In this document: piece by piece, positions 1 to 10,028 of the stretch
How the letters are laid out: every line of letters starts with the position of its first letter
Position numbering within the stretch: position 1 is the first letter of the stretch
Made by a program: the position numbers and the translations under genes
The notes under the pieces: generated by a model
What the model saw: only the letters and a program-made list of their open reading frames with translations
Told to the model about the DNA's origin: nothing
Database searches by the model: none
DNA from: Brenneria rubrifaciens
GTDB lineage: Bacteria; Pseudomonadota; Gammaproteobacteria; Enterobacterales; Enterobacteriaceae
Direction: 5' to 3'
NCBI RefSeq assembly: GCF_005484945.1
Contig: NZ_CP034035.1
Location: forward strand, 3,906,001-3,970,000
DNA: 64,000 nt

Positions 1-160
1 GCCGGAAGAAAACGATAAGTATACCGTAATCGCATTGCGCGAGATCGAAGAAGGTCTGATCAACGCCCAGATTCTGGACGTTCGTGACCGTCAGGAGCAG
101 CAGGAGCAGGAAGCCGCTGAAATTCAGGCGGTCACCGCAATTGCTGAAGGCCGCCGTTAA
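1..160 (+). CDS. rpoZ: RNA polymerase omega subunit, 3' part only
   Basis: Omega is the small subunit that helps assemble RNA polymerase and forms part of a ppGpp binding site. Only the last 52 codons lie in the window, in the frame starting at base 2 and ending in TAA at 158-160. The translation begins [18 protein letters not shown] and ends TAIAEGRR, which is nearly identical to the C-terminal half of the 91-residue E. coli protein. It sits 18 bp upstream of spoT, the same gene pair as in other Enterobacterales, linking ppGpp target and ppGpp enzyme in one operon. Confidence 0.96.
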   Translation, partial: PEENDKYTVIALREIEEGLINAQILDVRDRQEQQEQEAAEIQAVTAIAEGRR

Positions 161-178
161 TTAGACCACGAGTCGCCC

Positions 179-2278
179 TTGTACCTTTTTGAAAGCCTCA
201 ATCTGCTGATTCAACGTTATCTGCCGGAAGACCAGATAAAACGTTTACAGCAGGCTTATCTGGTTGCGCGTGATGCCCACGAGGGACAGACTCGCTCCAG
301 CGGCGAACCCTATATCACTCATCCGGTAGCGGTGGCCTGCATTCTGGCCGAGATGCGTCTCGACTATGAAACGCTGATGGCCGCGCTATTGCATGATGTA
401 ATAGAGGATACGCCCGCCACCTACCAGGACATGGAACAGCTTTTTGGTAAAAGCGTTGCCGAGTTGGTGGAAGGCGTTTCCAAACTGGATAAACTGACAT
501 TTCGGGATAAGAAAGAAGCGCAAGCTGAAAACTTTCGCAAAATGATCATGGCGATGGTGCAGGATATCCGCGTCATTCTGATCAAACTGGCGGACCGTAC
601 CCATAACATGCGCACGCTGGGTTCGCTGCGATCGGACAAGCGCCGCCGTATTGCCCGCGAAACGCTGGAAATATACAGTCCGCTGGCTCATCGGCTGGGT
701 ATTCACCATCTCAAAACCGAACTTGAAGAGTTAGGTTTTGAAGCGCTCTACCCCAACCGTTACCGCGTAATTAAAGAGGTCGTCAAGGCTGCTCGCGGTA
801 ACCGTAAAGAGATGATTCAGAAAATCCTCGCCGAAATTAAGGGGCGCTTAACCGAAGCTGGAATGACCTGCCGGGTCAGCGGTCGCGAAAAACATCTTTA
901 CTCGATCTACTGCAAAATGCACCTGAAAGAACAGCGTTTCCATTCGATTATGGATATTTACGCCTTTCGGGTGATCGTTAAAGAAGTAGATACCTGCTAT
1001 CGCGTGTTGGGCCAGGTACACAGCCTGTATAAACCGCGTCCCGGACGAGTAAAAGACTACATTGCCATCCCTAAAGCCAACGGTTATCAATCGCTGCATA
1101 CTTCGCTGATTGGTCCGCATGGCGTGCCGGTGGAAGTCCAAATCCGCACCGATGACATGGATCAGATGGCGGAAATGGGCGTTGCCGCGCATTGGGCTTA
1201 TAAGGAAGGCGAAAGCAGCACCACCGCGCAGGTTCGCGCGCAACGGTGGATGCAAAGCCTGCTGGAATTACAGCAAAGCGCGGGCAGTTCCTTTGAGTTT
1301 ATTGAAAGCGTTAAGTCCGATCTCTTTCCAGACGAAATGTATGTGTTCACGCCGGAAGGCCGGATTGTGGAATTACCCGCGGGCGCGACGCCGGTGGATT
1401 TCGCTTATGCCGTACACACCGATATCGGCCATGCCTGCGTCGGAGCCAGAGTGGACCGGCAGCCTTACCCGCTGTCTCAATCGTTGACCAGCGGACAAAC
1501 CGTTGAAATCATTACCGCACCTGGCGCCAGACCGAATGCCGCCTGGCTGAACTTTGTGGTCAGCTCTCGTGCGCGCGCCAAAATCAGGCAGATGCTGAAA
1601 AATCTCAAACGCGATGATTCCGTCAGTCTGGGACGGCGTTTGCTGAACCACGCGCTGGGCAGCGGTCGTAAGCTGTCGGATATTCCTGCAAAAAACATTC
1701 AGCTTGAGCTGGAGAGAATGAAGCTCGCGACGCTGGACGATTTGATGGCGGAGATCGGCATGGGTAATGCCATGAGTGTGGTGGTGGCGAAAAACCTGCT
1801 CAACGAGCAATCCCAGTTGGGCAATACCGGGCTGCGCAAATTGCCCATTAAGGGCGCGGATGGCGTGATGATTTCCTTCGCGAAATGCTGTCGTCCTATC
1901 CCGGGAGATCCGATTATTGCCCACGTCAGTCCTGGTAAAGGGCTGGTCATCCACCATGAATCCTGTCGTAACATCCGAGGCTACCAGAAAGAACTCGAGA
2001 AGTTCATGGCGGTTGAATGGGATAAAGTGACCGAGCAAGAATTTATCGCCGAAATTAAAGTAGACATGTTTAACCATCAGGGCGCGCTGGCTAACCTGAC
2101 GGCGGCGATCAACGCCGCGAATTCCAATATTCAAAGTATCAATACGGAAGAAAGAGACGGTCGCGTTTACAGTGCGTTTATCCGTCTCACCACGCTCGAC
2201 CGCGTTCATTTGGCCAATATTATGCGTAAGATCCGCGTAATGCCGGATGTGATAAAAGTTAACCGTAACCGAAATTAA
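179..2278 (+). CDS. spoT: Bifunctional (p)ppGpp synthetase/hydrolase SpoT
   Basis: SpoT hydrolyses (p)ppGpp and also makes it weakly in response to carbon, fatty acid or iron starvation. Domains in order: HD hydrolase with the His-Asp pair at residues 72-73 (LHDVIEDTP), RelA/SpoT synthetase around residues 240-350 (RVKDYIAIPKANGYQSLHT), TGS at about 385-450, and a C-terminal ACT domain from about 625. The 699 residues compare with 702 in E. coli. The start is TTG at 179, chosen because MYLFESLN matches the family N-terminus. The linker near residues 545-560 differs most from E. coli. It is followed by trmH 5 bp later. Confidence 0.98.
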   Translation: MYLFESLNLLIQRYLPEDQIKRLQQAYLVARDAHEGQTRSSGEPYITHPVAVACILAEMRLDYETLMAALLHDVIEDTPATYQDMEQLFGKSVAELVEGVSKLDKLTFRDKKEAQAENFRKMIMAMVQDIRVILIKLADRTHNMRTLGSLRSDKRRRIARETLEIYSPLAHRLGIHHLKTELEELGFEALYPNRYRVIKEVVKAARGNRKEMIQKILAEIKGRLTEAGMTCRVSGREKHLYSIYCKMHLKEQRFHSIMDIYAFRVIVKEVDTCYRVLGQVHSLYKPRPGRVKDYIAIPKANGYQSLHTSLIGPHGVPVEVQIRTDDMDQMAEMGVAAHWAYKEGESSTTAQVRAQRWMQSLLELQQSAGSSFEFIESVKSDLFPDEMYVFTPEGRIVELPAGATPVDFAYAVHTDIGHACVGARVDRQPYPLSQSLTSGQTVEIITAPGARPNAAWLNFVVSSRARAKIRQMLKNLKRDDSVSLGRRLLNHALGSGRKLSDIPAKNIQLELERMKLATLDDLMAEIGMGNAMSVVVAKNLLNEQSQLGNTGLRKLPIKGADGVMISFAKCCRPIPGDPIIAHVSPGKGLVIHHESCRNIRGYQKELEKFMAVEWDKVTEQEFIAEIKVDMFNHQGALANLTAAINAANSNIQSINTEERDGRVYSAFIRLTTLDRVHLANIMRKIRVMPDVIKVNRNRN

Positions 2279-2283
2279 CTGTT

Positions 2284-2976
2284 ATGACCCCTCAACGTTA
2301 TGCACGTATAAGAGAGATGCTGACCTGCCGTCAGCCCGATCTGACGGTTTGCATGGAGCAGGTCCATAAACCGCACAATATTTCCGCGGTGATCCGCACC
2401 GCCGATGCGGTTGGGGTTCATCAGGTTCATGCCGTCTGGCCTACCAGCCGTATGAAAACGCTGGTTTCTTCCGCCGCGGGCAGCAATAGCTGGGTTGAGG
2501 TCAAAACGCACCGCACCATTCATGATGCCGTCAGCCACCTCAAATCGACAGGCATGCAGGTTCTGGCAACACACTTGTCCGAGCAGGCCGTCGATTTCCG
2601 CGACATTGATTACACGCGTCCAACCTGCATTCTGCTGGGACAGGAAAAAACCGGCATTACGGCGCAAGCGCTTGAGCTGGCCGACCGGGATATCATCATT
2701 CCCATGACGGGTATGGTGCAATCGCTGAATGTCTCTGTCGCATCCGCCTTGATTTTATATGAAGCTCAGCGACAGCGGCAGATAGCAGGCATGTATCAAC
2801 GAGACAAGAGCCCGCTGGAGGAGGAAGAGCAGCAGCGGCTGCTGTTTGAAGGGGGTTATCCGGTATTGGCACGCGTGGCCAAACGTAAAAGCTTACCCCG
2901 CCCTCATATCGGCAATCACGGCCAAATCGTTGCCGCCGCCACCTGGTGGACGGCGATGCAAGCGTCGGAGTCCTGA
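2284..2976 (+). CDS. trmH: tRNA (guanosine-18-2'-O)-methyltransferase TrmH
   Basis: A SPOUT-family methyltransferase that makes Gm18 in the D-loop of tRNA using S-adenosylmethionine. The C-terminal SPOUT knot motifs are visible: GQEKTGIT around residue 120 and GMVQSLNVSVASALILYEAQ around 140-160. The length of 230 residues matches E. coli (229). The gene follows spoT closely and its TGA stop (2974-2976) overlaps the recG ATG, so translational coupling in a rpoZ-spoT-trmH-recG operon is likely. Confidence 0.97.
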   Translation: MTPQRYARIREMLTCRQPDLTVCMEQVHKPHNISAVIRTADAVGVHQVHAVWPTSRMKTLVSSAAGSNSWVEVKTHRTIHDAVSHLKSTGMQVLATHLSEQAVDFRDIDYTRPTCILLGQEKTGITAQALELADRDIIIPMTGMVQSLNVSVASALILYEAQRQRQIAGMYQRDKSPLEEEEQQRLLFEGGYPVLARVAKRKSLPRPHIGNHGQIVAAATWWTAMQASES

Positions 2977-5057
2977 TGCAAGGCCGCCTGCTGCATACCC
3001 AACCGCTAAGCTCGCTAGCTGGCGTGGGTTCCAGTCAGGCAGCAAAACTTGCTCGTCTCGGACTGGAAACCGTCCAGGATTTGTTGCTTCATCTGCCGCT
3101 GCGCTACGAAGACCGTACCCACCTTTATACTATCGGCGATCTCCTTCCGGGTATGTACGCCACCGTGCAAGGCGAAGTCCTGCGCAATGACATTACGTTT
3201 GGGCGTCGCCGCATGCTGACCTGCCAAATCAGTGACGGCAGCGGTCTGCTGATCATGCGCTTTTTCAATTTCAACGCCGCAATGAAGAACAGTCTGGCTC
3301 CAGGCCAGCGCGTCACCGCCTACGGTGAAATCAAGCGCGGCAAAATTGGCGCTGAAATTATCCACCCGGAGTACCGGCTGCAAGGGGATAACACTCAGGT
3401 TGAATTACAGCCATCCCTGACACCCGTTTATCCCACAACGGAGGGTGTTCGCCAGGCAACGTTGCGCAAATTAACCGATCAGGCGCTGGCTATGCTGGAT
3501 GACAATCACATCGATGAGCTGTTGCCAGAAGAACTGAGCCGATCGCTCATCAGTCTGCCGGAAGCCTTGCATATCCTGCACCGCCCGCCGCCCGATATGC
3601 AACTCAGCGAGCTTGAGCAGGGTAAACATCCGGCACAGCTCAGGCTTATCATGGAAGAACTGTTGGCGCATAACCTGAGCATGCTGGCGGTTCGTGCGGG
3701 TGCTCAGCGTTACCGGGCAATATCGTTGCCAGCCAACGACCAGCTTAAACAGCGCTTGCTCGCCAGCCTGCCATTCTCACCCACACCGGCGCAGGCAAGG
3801 GTCGTCGGCGAAATTGAAGCCGACATGACCAACGGTTTTCCTATGATGCGGTTGGTGCAAGGAGATGTCGGGTCAGGCAAAACGCTGGTTGCCGCGCTCG
3901 CGGCGCTACGCGCTATCGCAAATGGCAAACAGGTGGCGCTCATGGCGCCTACCGAACTGCTGGCGGAGCAGCATGCGTACAACTTTCGCCAGTGGTTTGA
4001 ACCACTGGGAACTGAAGTTGGCTGGCTGGCCGGAAAACAAAAGGGAAAAGCGCGACAGGCGCAGCAGGACGCCATTGCCAACGGTCAGGTATCCATGGTG
4101 ATCGGTACGCATGCCATTTTCCAGCAGCAGGTAAAATTCAATGGGCTGGCGCTGGTGATTATTGATGAACAACACCGTTTCGGCGTGCATCAACGTCTGG
4201 CCCTGTGGGAAAAGGGCGAAGAACAGGGATTTCACCCTCACCAGTTGATCATGACCGCGACGCCGATTCCCAGGACGCTGGCTATGACCGCTTACGCGGA
4301 TCTGGATATCTCCGTCATCGACGAACTGCCGCCGGGAAGAACGCCTGTTACCACCGTGGCGATCCCCGACTCACGCCGTAATGACATTATTCAGCGCGTT
4401 AACAGTGCCTGTCAGCAGGAAGGTCGGCAAGCCTATTGGGTCTGTACGCTGATTGAGGAATCCGACCTGTTGGAAGCACAAGCCGCCGAAGCAACGTGCG
4501 CGGAGTTGAAAGCGGCTCTGCCCGATCTCTCGGTCGGATTAGTGCATGGTCGGATGAAAGCACAGGAAAAACAGACCGTTATGCAGGCTTTCAAACAGGG
4601 TGAACTACAGCTTTTGGTCGCCACCACGGTTATCGAGGTTGGGGTTGACGTCCCCAATGCCAGCCTGATGATTATTGAAAACCCGGAGCGACTGGGGCTG
4701 GCGCAGCTTCACCAGTTGCGCGGCCGCGTCGGGCGCGGCGCTGTTGCCTCGCACTGCGTGCTGCTTTATAAGACACCACTCAGTAAAACCGCGCAGAAGC
4801 GGCTTCAGGTATTGCGTGACAGCAACGATGGCTTTGTCATTGCGCAACGCGATTTGGAAATTCGCGGCCCCGGAGAACTATTAGGTACCCGTCAGACAGG
4901 TAATACCGAATTCAAAGTAGCTGACCTGCTACGCGATCAGGCGTTAATTCCGCAAATACAGCGCGTTGCGCGCCACCTCCATCAACGTTACCCGCAACAC
5001 GCCAGGGCATTGATTGAACGCTGGTTACCGGAAAGAGCCCGTTATACCAATGCATGA
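2976..5057 (+). CDS. recG: ATP-dependent DNA helicase RecG
   Basis: RecG remodels stalled replication forks and branch-migrates Holliday junctions. The ATG at 2976, overlapping the trmH stop, gives MQGRLLHTQPLSSLAGVG and 693 residues, exactly the E. coli length; an in-frame start at 2946 would add ten residues unlike the family. The N-terminal wedge domain (LLLHLPLRYEDRTHL) is followed by helicase motifs: Walker A GDVGSGKT near residue 290, the DEQH box in VIIDEQHRFG, and motif VI QLRGRVGRG near 600. In E. coli the gene after recG is gltS; here it is absent. Confidence 0.98.
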   Translation: MQGRLLHTQPLSSLAGVGSSQAAKLARLGLETVQDLLLHLPLRYEDRTHLYTIGDLLPGMYATVQGEVLRNDITFGRRRMLTCQISDGSGLLIMRFFNFNAAMKNSLAPGQRVTAYGEIKRGKIGAEIIHPEYRLQGDNTQVELQPSLTPVYPTTEGVRQATLRKLTDQALAMLDDNHIDELLPEELSRSLISLPEALHILHRPPPDMQLSELEQGKHPAQLRLIMEELLAHNLSMLAVRAGAQRYRAISLPANDQLKQRLLASLPFSPTPAQARVVGEIEADMTNGFPMMRLVQGDVGSGKTLVAALAALRAIANGKQVALMAPTELLAEQHAYNFRQWFEPLGTEVGWLAGKQKGKARQAQQDAIANGQVSMVIGTHAIFQQQVKFNGLALVIIDEQHRFGVHQRLALWEKGEEQGFHPHQLIMTATPIPRTLAMTAYADLDISVIDELPPGRTPVTTVAIPDSRRNDIIQRVNSACQQEGRQAYWVCTLIEESDLLEAQAAEATCAELKAALPDLSVGLVHGRMKAQEKQTVMQAFKQGELQLLVATTVIEVGVDVPNASLMIIENPERLGLAQLHQLRGRVGRGAVASHCVLLYKTPLSKTAQKRLQVLRDSNDGFVIAQRDLEIRGPGELLGTRQTGNTEFKVADLLRDQALIPQIQRVARHLHQRYPQHARALIERWLPERARYTNA

Positions 5058-5148
5058 ATATCACGTCGTGATACGCCCGCCTGCCGAATAGCCTTCAAAT
5101 AACCTGTCAGTGCGCGCCAGACAAATTTCATATTATATAGAAACAGTG

Positions 5149-5168
5149 TTTCGCAAACGTTTGCTTTT
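5149..5168 (+). promoter_or_regulatory. PurR-type operator upstream of xanP
   Basis: The core CGCAAACGTTTGC at 5152-5164 is a perfect match to the central part of the PurR box (consensus ACGCAAACGTTTGCGT). It lies about 55 bp before the xanP start. A purine-specific permease under the purine repressor makes sense and comparative studies have placed this permease in the PurR regulon. The purR gene itself is not in the window, so binding is inferred from the sequence. RbsR operators are similar in form, but xanP is not a ribose gene. Confidence 0.75.
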
Positions 5169-5221
5169 GCCAAAGAGATCTTTAAAATTCTTCCTTTGTC
5201 ATTTCAGGTACTCCCATTCTT

Positions 5222-6610
5222 ATGACCGCCACCACGGATACTCCTCAGTCAGAACTAATTTCAGCACCTAAGCACAGTGAGTTGATCTACCGTCTGGAGG
5301 ACAGACCACCTCTGCCGCAAACCCTGTTTGCCGCCTGTCAGCATCTGCTGGCGATGTTTGTCGCGGTGATCACGCCCGCCATACTGATCTGTCAGGCGTT
5401 AGGGTTGCCGGCACAGGACACGCAGCACATCATCAGCATGTCGCTTTTTGCCTCCGGCCTTGCCTCCATTCTGCAAATTAAAACCTGGGGGCCCGTGGGT
5501 TCGGGCCTGCTGTCTATTCAGGGCACCAGCTTTAACTTCGTTACGCCCTTGATCATGGGCGGATTGGCGCTGAAAAACGGCGGCGCGGATGTTCCCACCA
5601 TGATGGCAGCCTTGTTTGGTACGCTGATGGTCGCCTCCTGCACAGAAATTATTCTTTCCCGCTTCCTGCACCTGGCGCGCCGTATTATCACGCCGTTGGT
5701 ATCGGGCATTGTCGTGATGATCATCGGCCTGTCTCTGATTCAGGTTGGCCTGACATCCATTGGCGGCGGCTACGCCGCGATGAACGACCATACGTTCGGC
5801 GCACCGAAGAATCTGTTGCTGGCGGGGATTGTTCTAATCGTGATCATTGTGCTGAACCGCCAGCGCAACCCCTATCTGCGCGTAGCGTCACTGGTGATCG
5901 CCATGGCGGTCGGTTATCTGGGCGCGTGGATCATGGGCATGCTGCCGGACAACATGCCGACGGCGGAAAGCTCGATCATCATGGTGCCGACACCGCTGTA
6001 TTATGGACTGGGCTTTGACTGGAGCCTGCTCATCCCGCTGATGCTGGTCTTTATGGTGACCTCACTGGAAACGATCGGGGATATCACCGCGACCTCCGAT
6101 GTATCAGAGCAGCCGGTCAGCGGGCCGAAGTACATGAAACGTTTAAAAGGCGGCGTACTGGCAAATGGCCTGAATTCCTGCCTGTCAGCGGTTTTCAATA
6201 CTTTCCCGAACTCCTGCTTTGGTCAGAACAATGGTGTCATTCAGCTTACCGGCGTCGCCAGCCGCTATGTCGGTTTTGTTGTTGCACTGATGCTAATCGT
6301 TCTGGGTCTATTCCCGGCGGTGAGCGGCTTTGTGCAACACATTCCAGAGCCGGTTTTGGGCGGCGCGACAATCGTCATGTTTGGCACCATCGCGGCATCC
6401 GGCGTTCGTATCGTCTCTCGCGAGCCGTTAAATCGCCGCGCCATCATGATTATCGCGCTTTCTCTGGCCGTAGGGCTGGGCGTGTCGCAGCAGCCACTGA
6501 TTCTGCAATTCGCGCCTGAGTGGATGAAAACGCTGCTTTCTTCCGGTATTGCCGCGGGCGGTATCACGGCAATCGTACTGAACCTGGTTTTCCCTCAGGA
6601 AGAAAAATAA
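5222..6610 (+). CDS. xanP: Xanthine permease XanP (NCS2/NAT family)
   Basis: A proton-symport permease of the inner membrane that imports xanthine. The product is a 462-residue polytopic protein, close to the 463 of E. coli XanP (YicE). The family signature [10 protein letters not shown] is present near residue 338, preceded by the conserved [19 protein letters not shown] segment. The first 20 residues differ from E. coli but the match is near complete from [16 protein letters not shown] onward. It has its own promoter region with a PurR-like box and a terminator after it, so it is probably monocistronic. Confidence 0.96.
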   Translation: MTATTDTPQSELISAPKHSELIYRLEDRPPLPQTLFAACQHLLAMFVAVITPAILICQALGLPAQDTQHIISMSLFASGLASILQIKTWGPVGSGLLSIQGTSFNFVTPLIMGGLALKNGGADVPTMMAALFGTLMVASCTEIILSRFLHLARRIITPLVSGIVVMIIGLSLIQVGLTSIGGGYAAMNDHTFGAPKNLLLAGIVLIVIIVLNRQRNPYLRVASLVIAMAVGYLGAWIMGMLPDNMPTAESSIIMVPTPLYYGLGFDWSLLIPLMLVFMVTSLETIGDITATSDVSEQPVSGPKYMKRLKGGVLANGLNSCLSAVFNTFPNSCFGQNNGVIQLTGVASRYVGFVVALMLIVLGLFPAVSGFVQHIPEPVLGGATIVMFGTIAASGVRIVSREPLNRRAIMIIALSLAVGLGVSQQPLILQFAPEWMKTLLSSGIAAGGITAIVLNLVFPQEEK

Positions 6611-6646
6611 TATCAACCAGCGTAAATAGCGGCGCCTGACAGTAAG

Positions 6647-6679
6647 AAGCGACACGTGTGCAACACGGGTCGCTTTTTA
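6647..6679 (+). terminator. Rho-independent terminator after xanP
   Basis: Inverted repeat AAGCGAC...GTCGCTT with additional pairing inside (ACGTGT/ACACGG) followed by a run of T at 6674-6678. It lies 37 bp beyond the xanP stop and before the yicH promoter region. Confidence 0.85.
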
Positions 6680-6765
6680 CTGTTTATAACTGCATTATCT
6701 ATTGAGCCTTATAGGTAATTGCGGCATAAACTCACTATCTCTGACGATTGGCCTGGACAGACACA

Positions 6766-8460
6766 ATGAAATTTTTCGGGAAATTGTTGCTGACGCTGTT
6801 TCTGCTGGCATTGCTGGCGCTGGTTGTTTTGTATGTATTACTGCAAACGGCATGGGCGGCAGGCTGGGTCAGCAACTGGGTGAATCAAAACACCCGCTAT
6901 CAGCTTTCATTAGGTAAAATCAATCATGACTGGTCTTCACCCGACCATATTCAGTTGAAAGACGTGATTTTCGGCCGCAAGGATCAGCCTCCGACACTCT
7001 CCGCGCCTACCGTCTCGGCAGGCTTCAGCGCGCGTCAGATAACCGACCCACGTCACTTCTCCAGCCTGACGCTGGAAGGGGGCACGCTGGATCTGTCGTC
7101 GACAGACGTCACGCTGCCCGTCGAAGCAGACGTTTTACAATTACGTTCGATGGCAGTACGGGCACAAGACGGCGACTGGCATTTAAATGGTCAGATCATC
7201 AACGGCGGTATGACGCCCTGGCGGCCAGAAACAGGATATTTACTGGGCAAGCAGGGGCGCTTTCAGCTCAGCGCCAGTTCAATGCGCCTTAATGACATTC
7301 CCGCCAGTCAGGTGCTGATGCAGGGTGAAATCAACCACAACCAGCTTATTTTAAGTAATTTCGGCGCCGATGTCGCGCAAGGCCAACTCACGGGCAACGC
7401 CAGCCGGGATGAAGATGGCAGTTGGCAAATTGGTAATCTGCGACTCAGCAATGTTCGTCTGCAAACCCCACTAAACATGCGGGATTTTTGGGAGCCGGTG
7501 ACCCACATCCCGTCAGTGACGGTCAATCGCTTTGATTTGATTGATGCCCGAATTGAAGGGCCGGGTTGGGCGTTTAACGATCTTGACGTGACGCTACAGG
7601 GCGTAACCTTTAAAAAAGGCGACTGGGAAAGCGAGGACGGCGAGCTGTCTTTCAACGCCACTGATATTGTCAACGGCGGCATGCACTTCATTGATCCTAT
7701 CGTTAATCTGGCGCTCTCGCCGAACGGCGTGGGTATCAAACAGTTCACTACGCGCTGGGAAGGCGGCCTGCTGCGTACCAACGGCAGTTGGCAGCGCAGT
7801 AACCACCGTTTGCAGTTGGATGAATTCGTGGTGGCGGGCTTGGAATACACGCTGCCGGGCGACTGGCGTCAATACTGGCAAACGTCGCTACCGGACTGGC
7901 TGGCAGAGGTGAACCTCCGAAAATTCACGGCGAACCGCAACCTGTTGATCGACATCAACCCGGATTTTCCATTCCAACTTACTGCGCTGGATGGATATGG
8001 TCGCGATCTGACGCTGGCGCGTAATCATCAATGGGGTATTTGGGCTGGCAGTCTGAATTTGAACGCTAGCGACGCCACCTTCAACAGGGTGGATATCCGG
8101 CGTCCGTCATTGGCCCTGACAGCCAATGACGATCAGATTTCCATCACCGAACTCAGCACGTTTGTGCAGACGGGTCTATTGGAAGCCAAAGCCACTGTCA
8201 GCCAGCAACCCGCCCGTGCGTTTTCATTTACGATGACAGGACGTTCCGTTCCGTTGGTTATCTTGACGCGCTGGGGATGGCCGACATCACCTTCAGCCCC
8301 CACAGGCGATTCGAACCTGCAATTGCAGCTCAACGGACGACTCGCCGCCAGTACGCCGTTGAAGCCAACGCTGAATGGTTCGCTTCAGGGCGTTGACGGC
8401 AACGGGCAACCCATCAATCAGCAAATGGACCAGGGCGAATTGACCCCTGCCGCACAATAG
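6766..8460 (+). CDS. yicH: AsmA-family envelope protein YicH
   Basis: YicH is a member of the AsmA-like family, whose larger members are thought to move phospholipid between the membranes; YicH itself has no firmly assigned function. The ATG at 6766 gives MKFFGKLLLTLFLLALLAL, a single N-terminal membrane anchor as in E. coli YicH; an upstream in-frame TTG at 6748 would add six residues. The rest (about 560 residues) is periplasmic with the repeated beta pattern of the family, for example LTALDGYGRDLTL and RRPSLALTAND, both conserved. In E. coli it also follows xanP. Its other neighbour here, fabY, lies far away in E. coli. Confidence 0.93.
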   Translation: MKFFGKLLLTLFLLALLALVVLYVLLQTAWAAGWVSNWVNQNTRYQLSLGKINHDWSSPDHIQLKDVIFGRKDQPPTLSAPTVSAGFSARQITDPRHFSSLTLEGGTLDLSSTDVTLPVEADVLQLRSMAVRAQDGDWHLNGQIINGGMTPWRPETGYLLGKQGRFQLSASSMRLNDIPASQVLMQGEINHNQLILSNFGADVAQGQLTGNASRDEDGSWQIGNLRLSNVRLQTPLNMRDFWEPVTHIPSVTVNRFDLIDARIEGPGWAFNDLDVTLQGVTFKKGDWESEDGELSFNATDIVNGGMHFIDPIVNLALSPNGVGIKQFTTRWEGGLLRTNGSWQRSNHRLQLDEFVVAGLEYTLPGDWRQYWQTSLPDWLAEVNLRKFTANRNLLIDINPDFPFQLTALDGYGRDLTLARNHQWGIWAGSLNLNASDATFNRVDIRRPSLALTANDDQISITELSTFVQTGLLEAKATVSQQPARAFSFTMTGRSVPLVILTRWGWPTSPSAPTGDSNLQLQLNGRLAASTPLKPTLNGSLQGVDGNGQPINQQMDQGELTPAAQ

Positions 8461-8492
8461 GCAGATAAGCATGGGTGATGGCGGCCACGCCA

Positions 8493-9440
8493 TCACCGTA
8501 TTTCAGACCCGCCCCCACCCTGTTCCAGCGGTACTTCGGGATGCGCGGGTAAAACAATATAAACGCCCTCAAACATCGCGCCTTTTTTCTCATCGCCGAA
8601 CAGATCCACATTCAGTTGCACCCTGGCTTTGCGTCCGCGGGCGAGACGATCCAAATCACCGCTCAGTGAGCCAAGGTCGGCAATCGCGCTGGGCCTGCCC
8701 GTCACTGGCGTGCTGTAACGAATATGCGCATCGGCCAGAATAATCGTTCCCCCCAAACGTCTTTCGCGCAAAAGCAGCCAGATCAATCCCCAGCCTGTGA
8801 GCGTGGCAAGCGAAAACATACTCCCGGCAAACAAGGTGTGATGAGGATTCTGGTTACCTGCTTCCGGCATGGTAGTAATAAATTTCTGCCCGGTATACTG
8901 GCTAATGCGTACACCCATTTTTTCACTTAGCGGAATGTGCTCATACCAGGCCTGCTGCAACTGACCGCACCAATCCGGGCGATGTAAAATATCATCCAGC
9001 GTCTCAACCGGTTTAATCATCAGAAAATGTCTTATCGGCGTGGTCTGTGGCACGGTGATTTCCCCCTGATCGACAAAACCCAGCTTGGCGAAGAAACCCT
9101 TGGCGTCCTCACGCGCGCTACAGACCACCCGTTTTACGCCTTCCTGACGCGCCACCGATTCCAGGGTCATGGCCAGCAATGTCCCCAACCCTTTTCCGCG
9201 AACCCCTGGATGCACCGCTAAAAACCGGATTGCCGCTTCATTATCGGCATTGATAGAGAGACGTCCTATCGCCACCAGCCGCCCTTGTTCATCAACCACC
9301 GTCTGGTGATGCGCCAGCGCGTCATAAGCGTCACGCTCAGAGCCAAGCGGCTGATGCAGCGGTCTACGCAGCATCTCCCAGCGGAATTGGTAGTACGCAT
9401 CAAGTTCTTCCGCGCTTTCAGGTACTCTCAGGTGATACAT
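8493..9440 (-). CDS. fabY: FabY (YiiD): GNAT acetyltransferase plus hot-dog thioesterase-like protein
   Basis: Two-domain protein. Residues 1 to about 145 form a GNAT fold with the acetyl-CoA loop [15 protein letters not shown], and the rest is a hot-dog domain ([24 protein letters not shown]). The E. coli orthologue YiiD is linked to initiation of fatty acid synthesis. I chose the ATG at 9440 ([14 protein letters not shown]) because a GAGG lies 7 nt before it; the ATG six bases upstream (9446) has only 1 nt spacing. The E. coli protein has about 16 extra N-terminal residues that are absent here. It is convergent with yicH, with 32 bp between stops. Confidence 0.93.
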   Translation of the reverse strand: MYHLRVPESAEELDAYYQFRWEMLRRPLHQPLGSERDAYDALAHHQTVVDEQGRLVAIGRLSINADNEAAIRFLAVHPGVRGKGLGTLLAMTLESVARQEGVKRVVCSAREDAKGFFAKLGFVDQGEITVPQTTPIRHFLMIKPVETLDDILHRPDWCGQLQQAWYEHIPLSEKMGVRISQYTGQKFITTMPEAGNQNPHHTLFAGSMFSLATLTGWGLIWLLLRERRLGGTIILADAHIRYSTPVTGRPSAIADLGSLSGDLDRLARGRKARVQLNVDLFGDEKKGAMFEGVYIVLPAHPEVPLEQGGGGSEIR

Positions 9441-9512
9441 GACCATGCCTCATTGAAACTTTTCCTCATTAAAACCGTGCATTACTTAAATCACGCCTCA
9501 TCAAAAAATACA

Positions 9513-9950
9513 TTATACCTGTAGCCAGAATGTCACCGGACCATCGTTAACCAGTGCAACTTTCATGTCTGCGGCAAAACGCCCTGTTTCCGTATGAATG
9601 GCCCGTTCACGGCACTGCCCGACAAAATACTGATAGAGCCGATCGGCTTGCACAGGGGTAGCGCCACGGGAAAAACCGGGGCGCATTCCCTTCTGGGTAT
9701 CGGCCGTCAGCGTAAATTGTGATACCACTAATACGCTGCCCTCCGCCTGGATGACATTAAGGTTCATTTTACCATTTTCATCAGCGAACACGCGGTAACC
9801 CAGAACCCGTTCGCAAAGCCGCTCAGCCTTTTGTTCATCATCGCCTTGCTCAACGCCCAGCAATACCAGCAATCCTTGCCCAATCTCACCAATAATCGCA
9901 TCGTCCACGGTGACATTGGCACTGGATACCCGCTGAATTAACGCGATCAT
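9513..9950 (-). CDS. dtd: D-aminoacyl-tRNA deacylase Dtd
   Basis: Dtd removes D-amino acids (and glycine from tRNA-Ala) wrongly attached to tRNA. The 145-residue protein has the family's length and its two signature segments, SQFTLTAD (around residue 77) and the C-terminal [11 protein letters not shown] with the Gly-cisPro motif. It lies between fabY and yihX. In E. coli yihY separates dtd and yihX; here only 78 bp separate them and yihY is absent. Confidence 0.97.
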   Translation of the reverse strand: MIALIQRVSSANVTVDDAIIGEIGQGLLVLLGVEQGDDEQKAERLCERVLGYRVFADENGKMNLNVIQAEGSVLVVSQFTLTADTQKGMRPGFSRGATPVQADRLYQYFVGQCRERAIHTETGRFAADMKVALVNDGPVTFWLQV

Positions 9951-10028
9951 AGAACGTTTTCACTCCTGTTTTTATGACATTGGCAGAACTCATCGCAGCA
10001 ATGTACGATGACTCCGATCAACAACGGC

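Noticed and set aside
5059..5073. TATCACGTCGTGATA after recG as a terminator
   Set aside because: The dyad has a one-base centre and no T-run, so it cannot form a usable hairpin; it could only be a protein-binding palindrome, for which I have no candidate.
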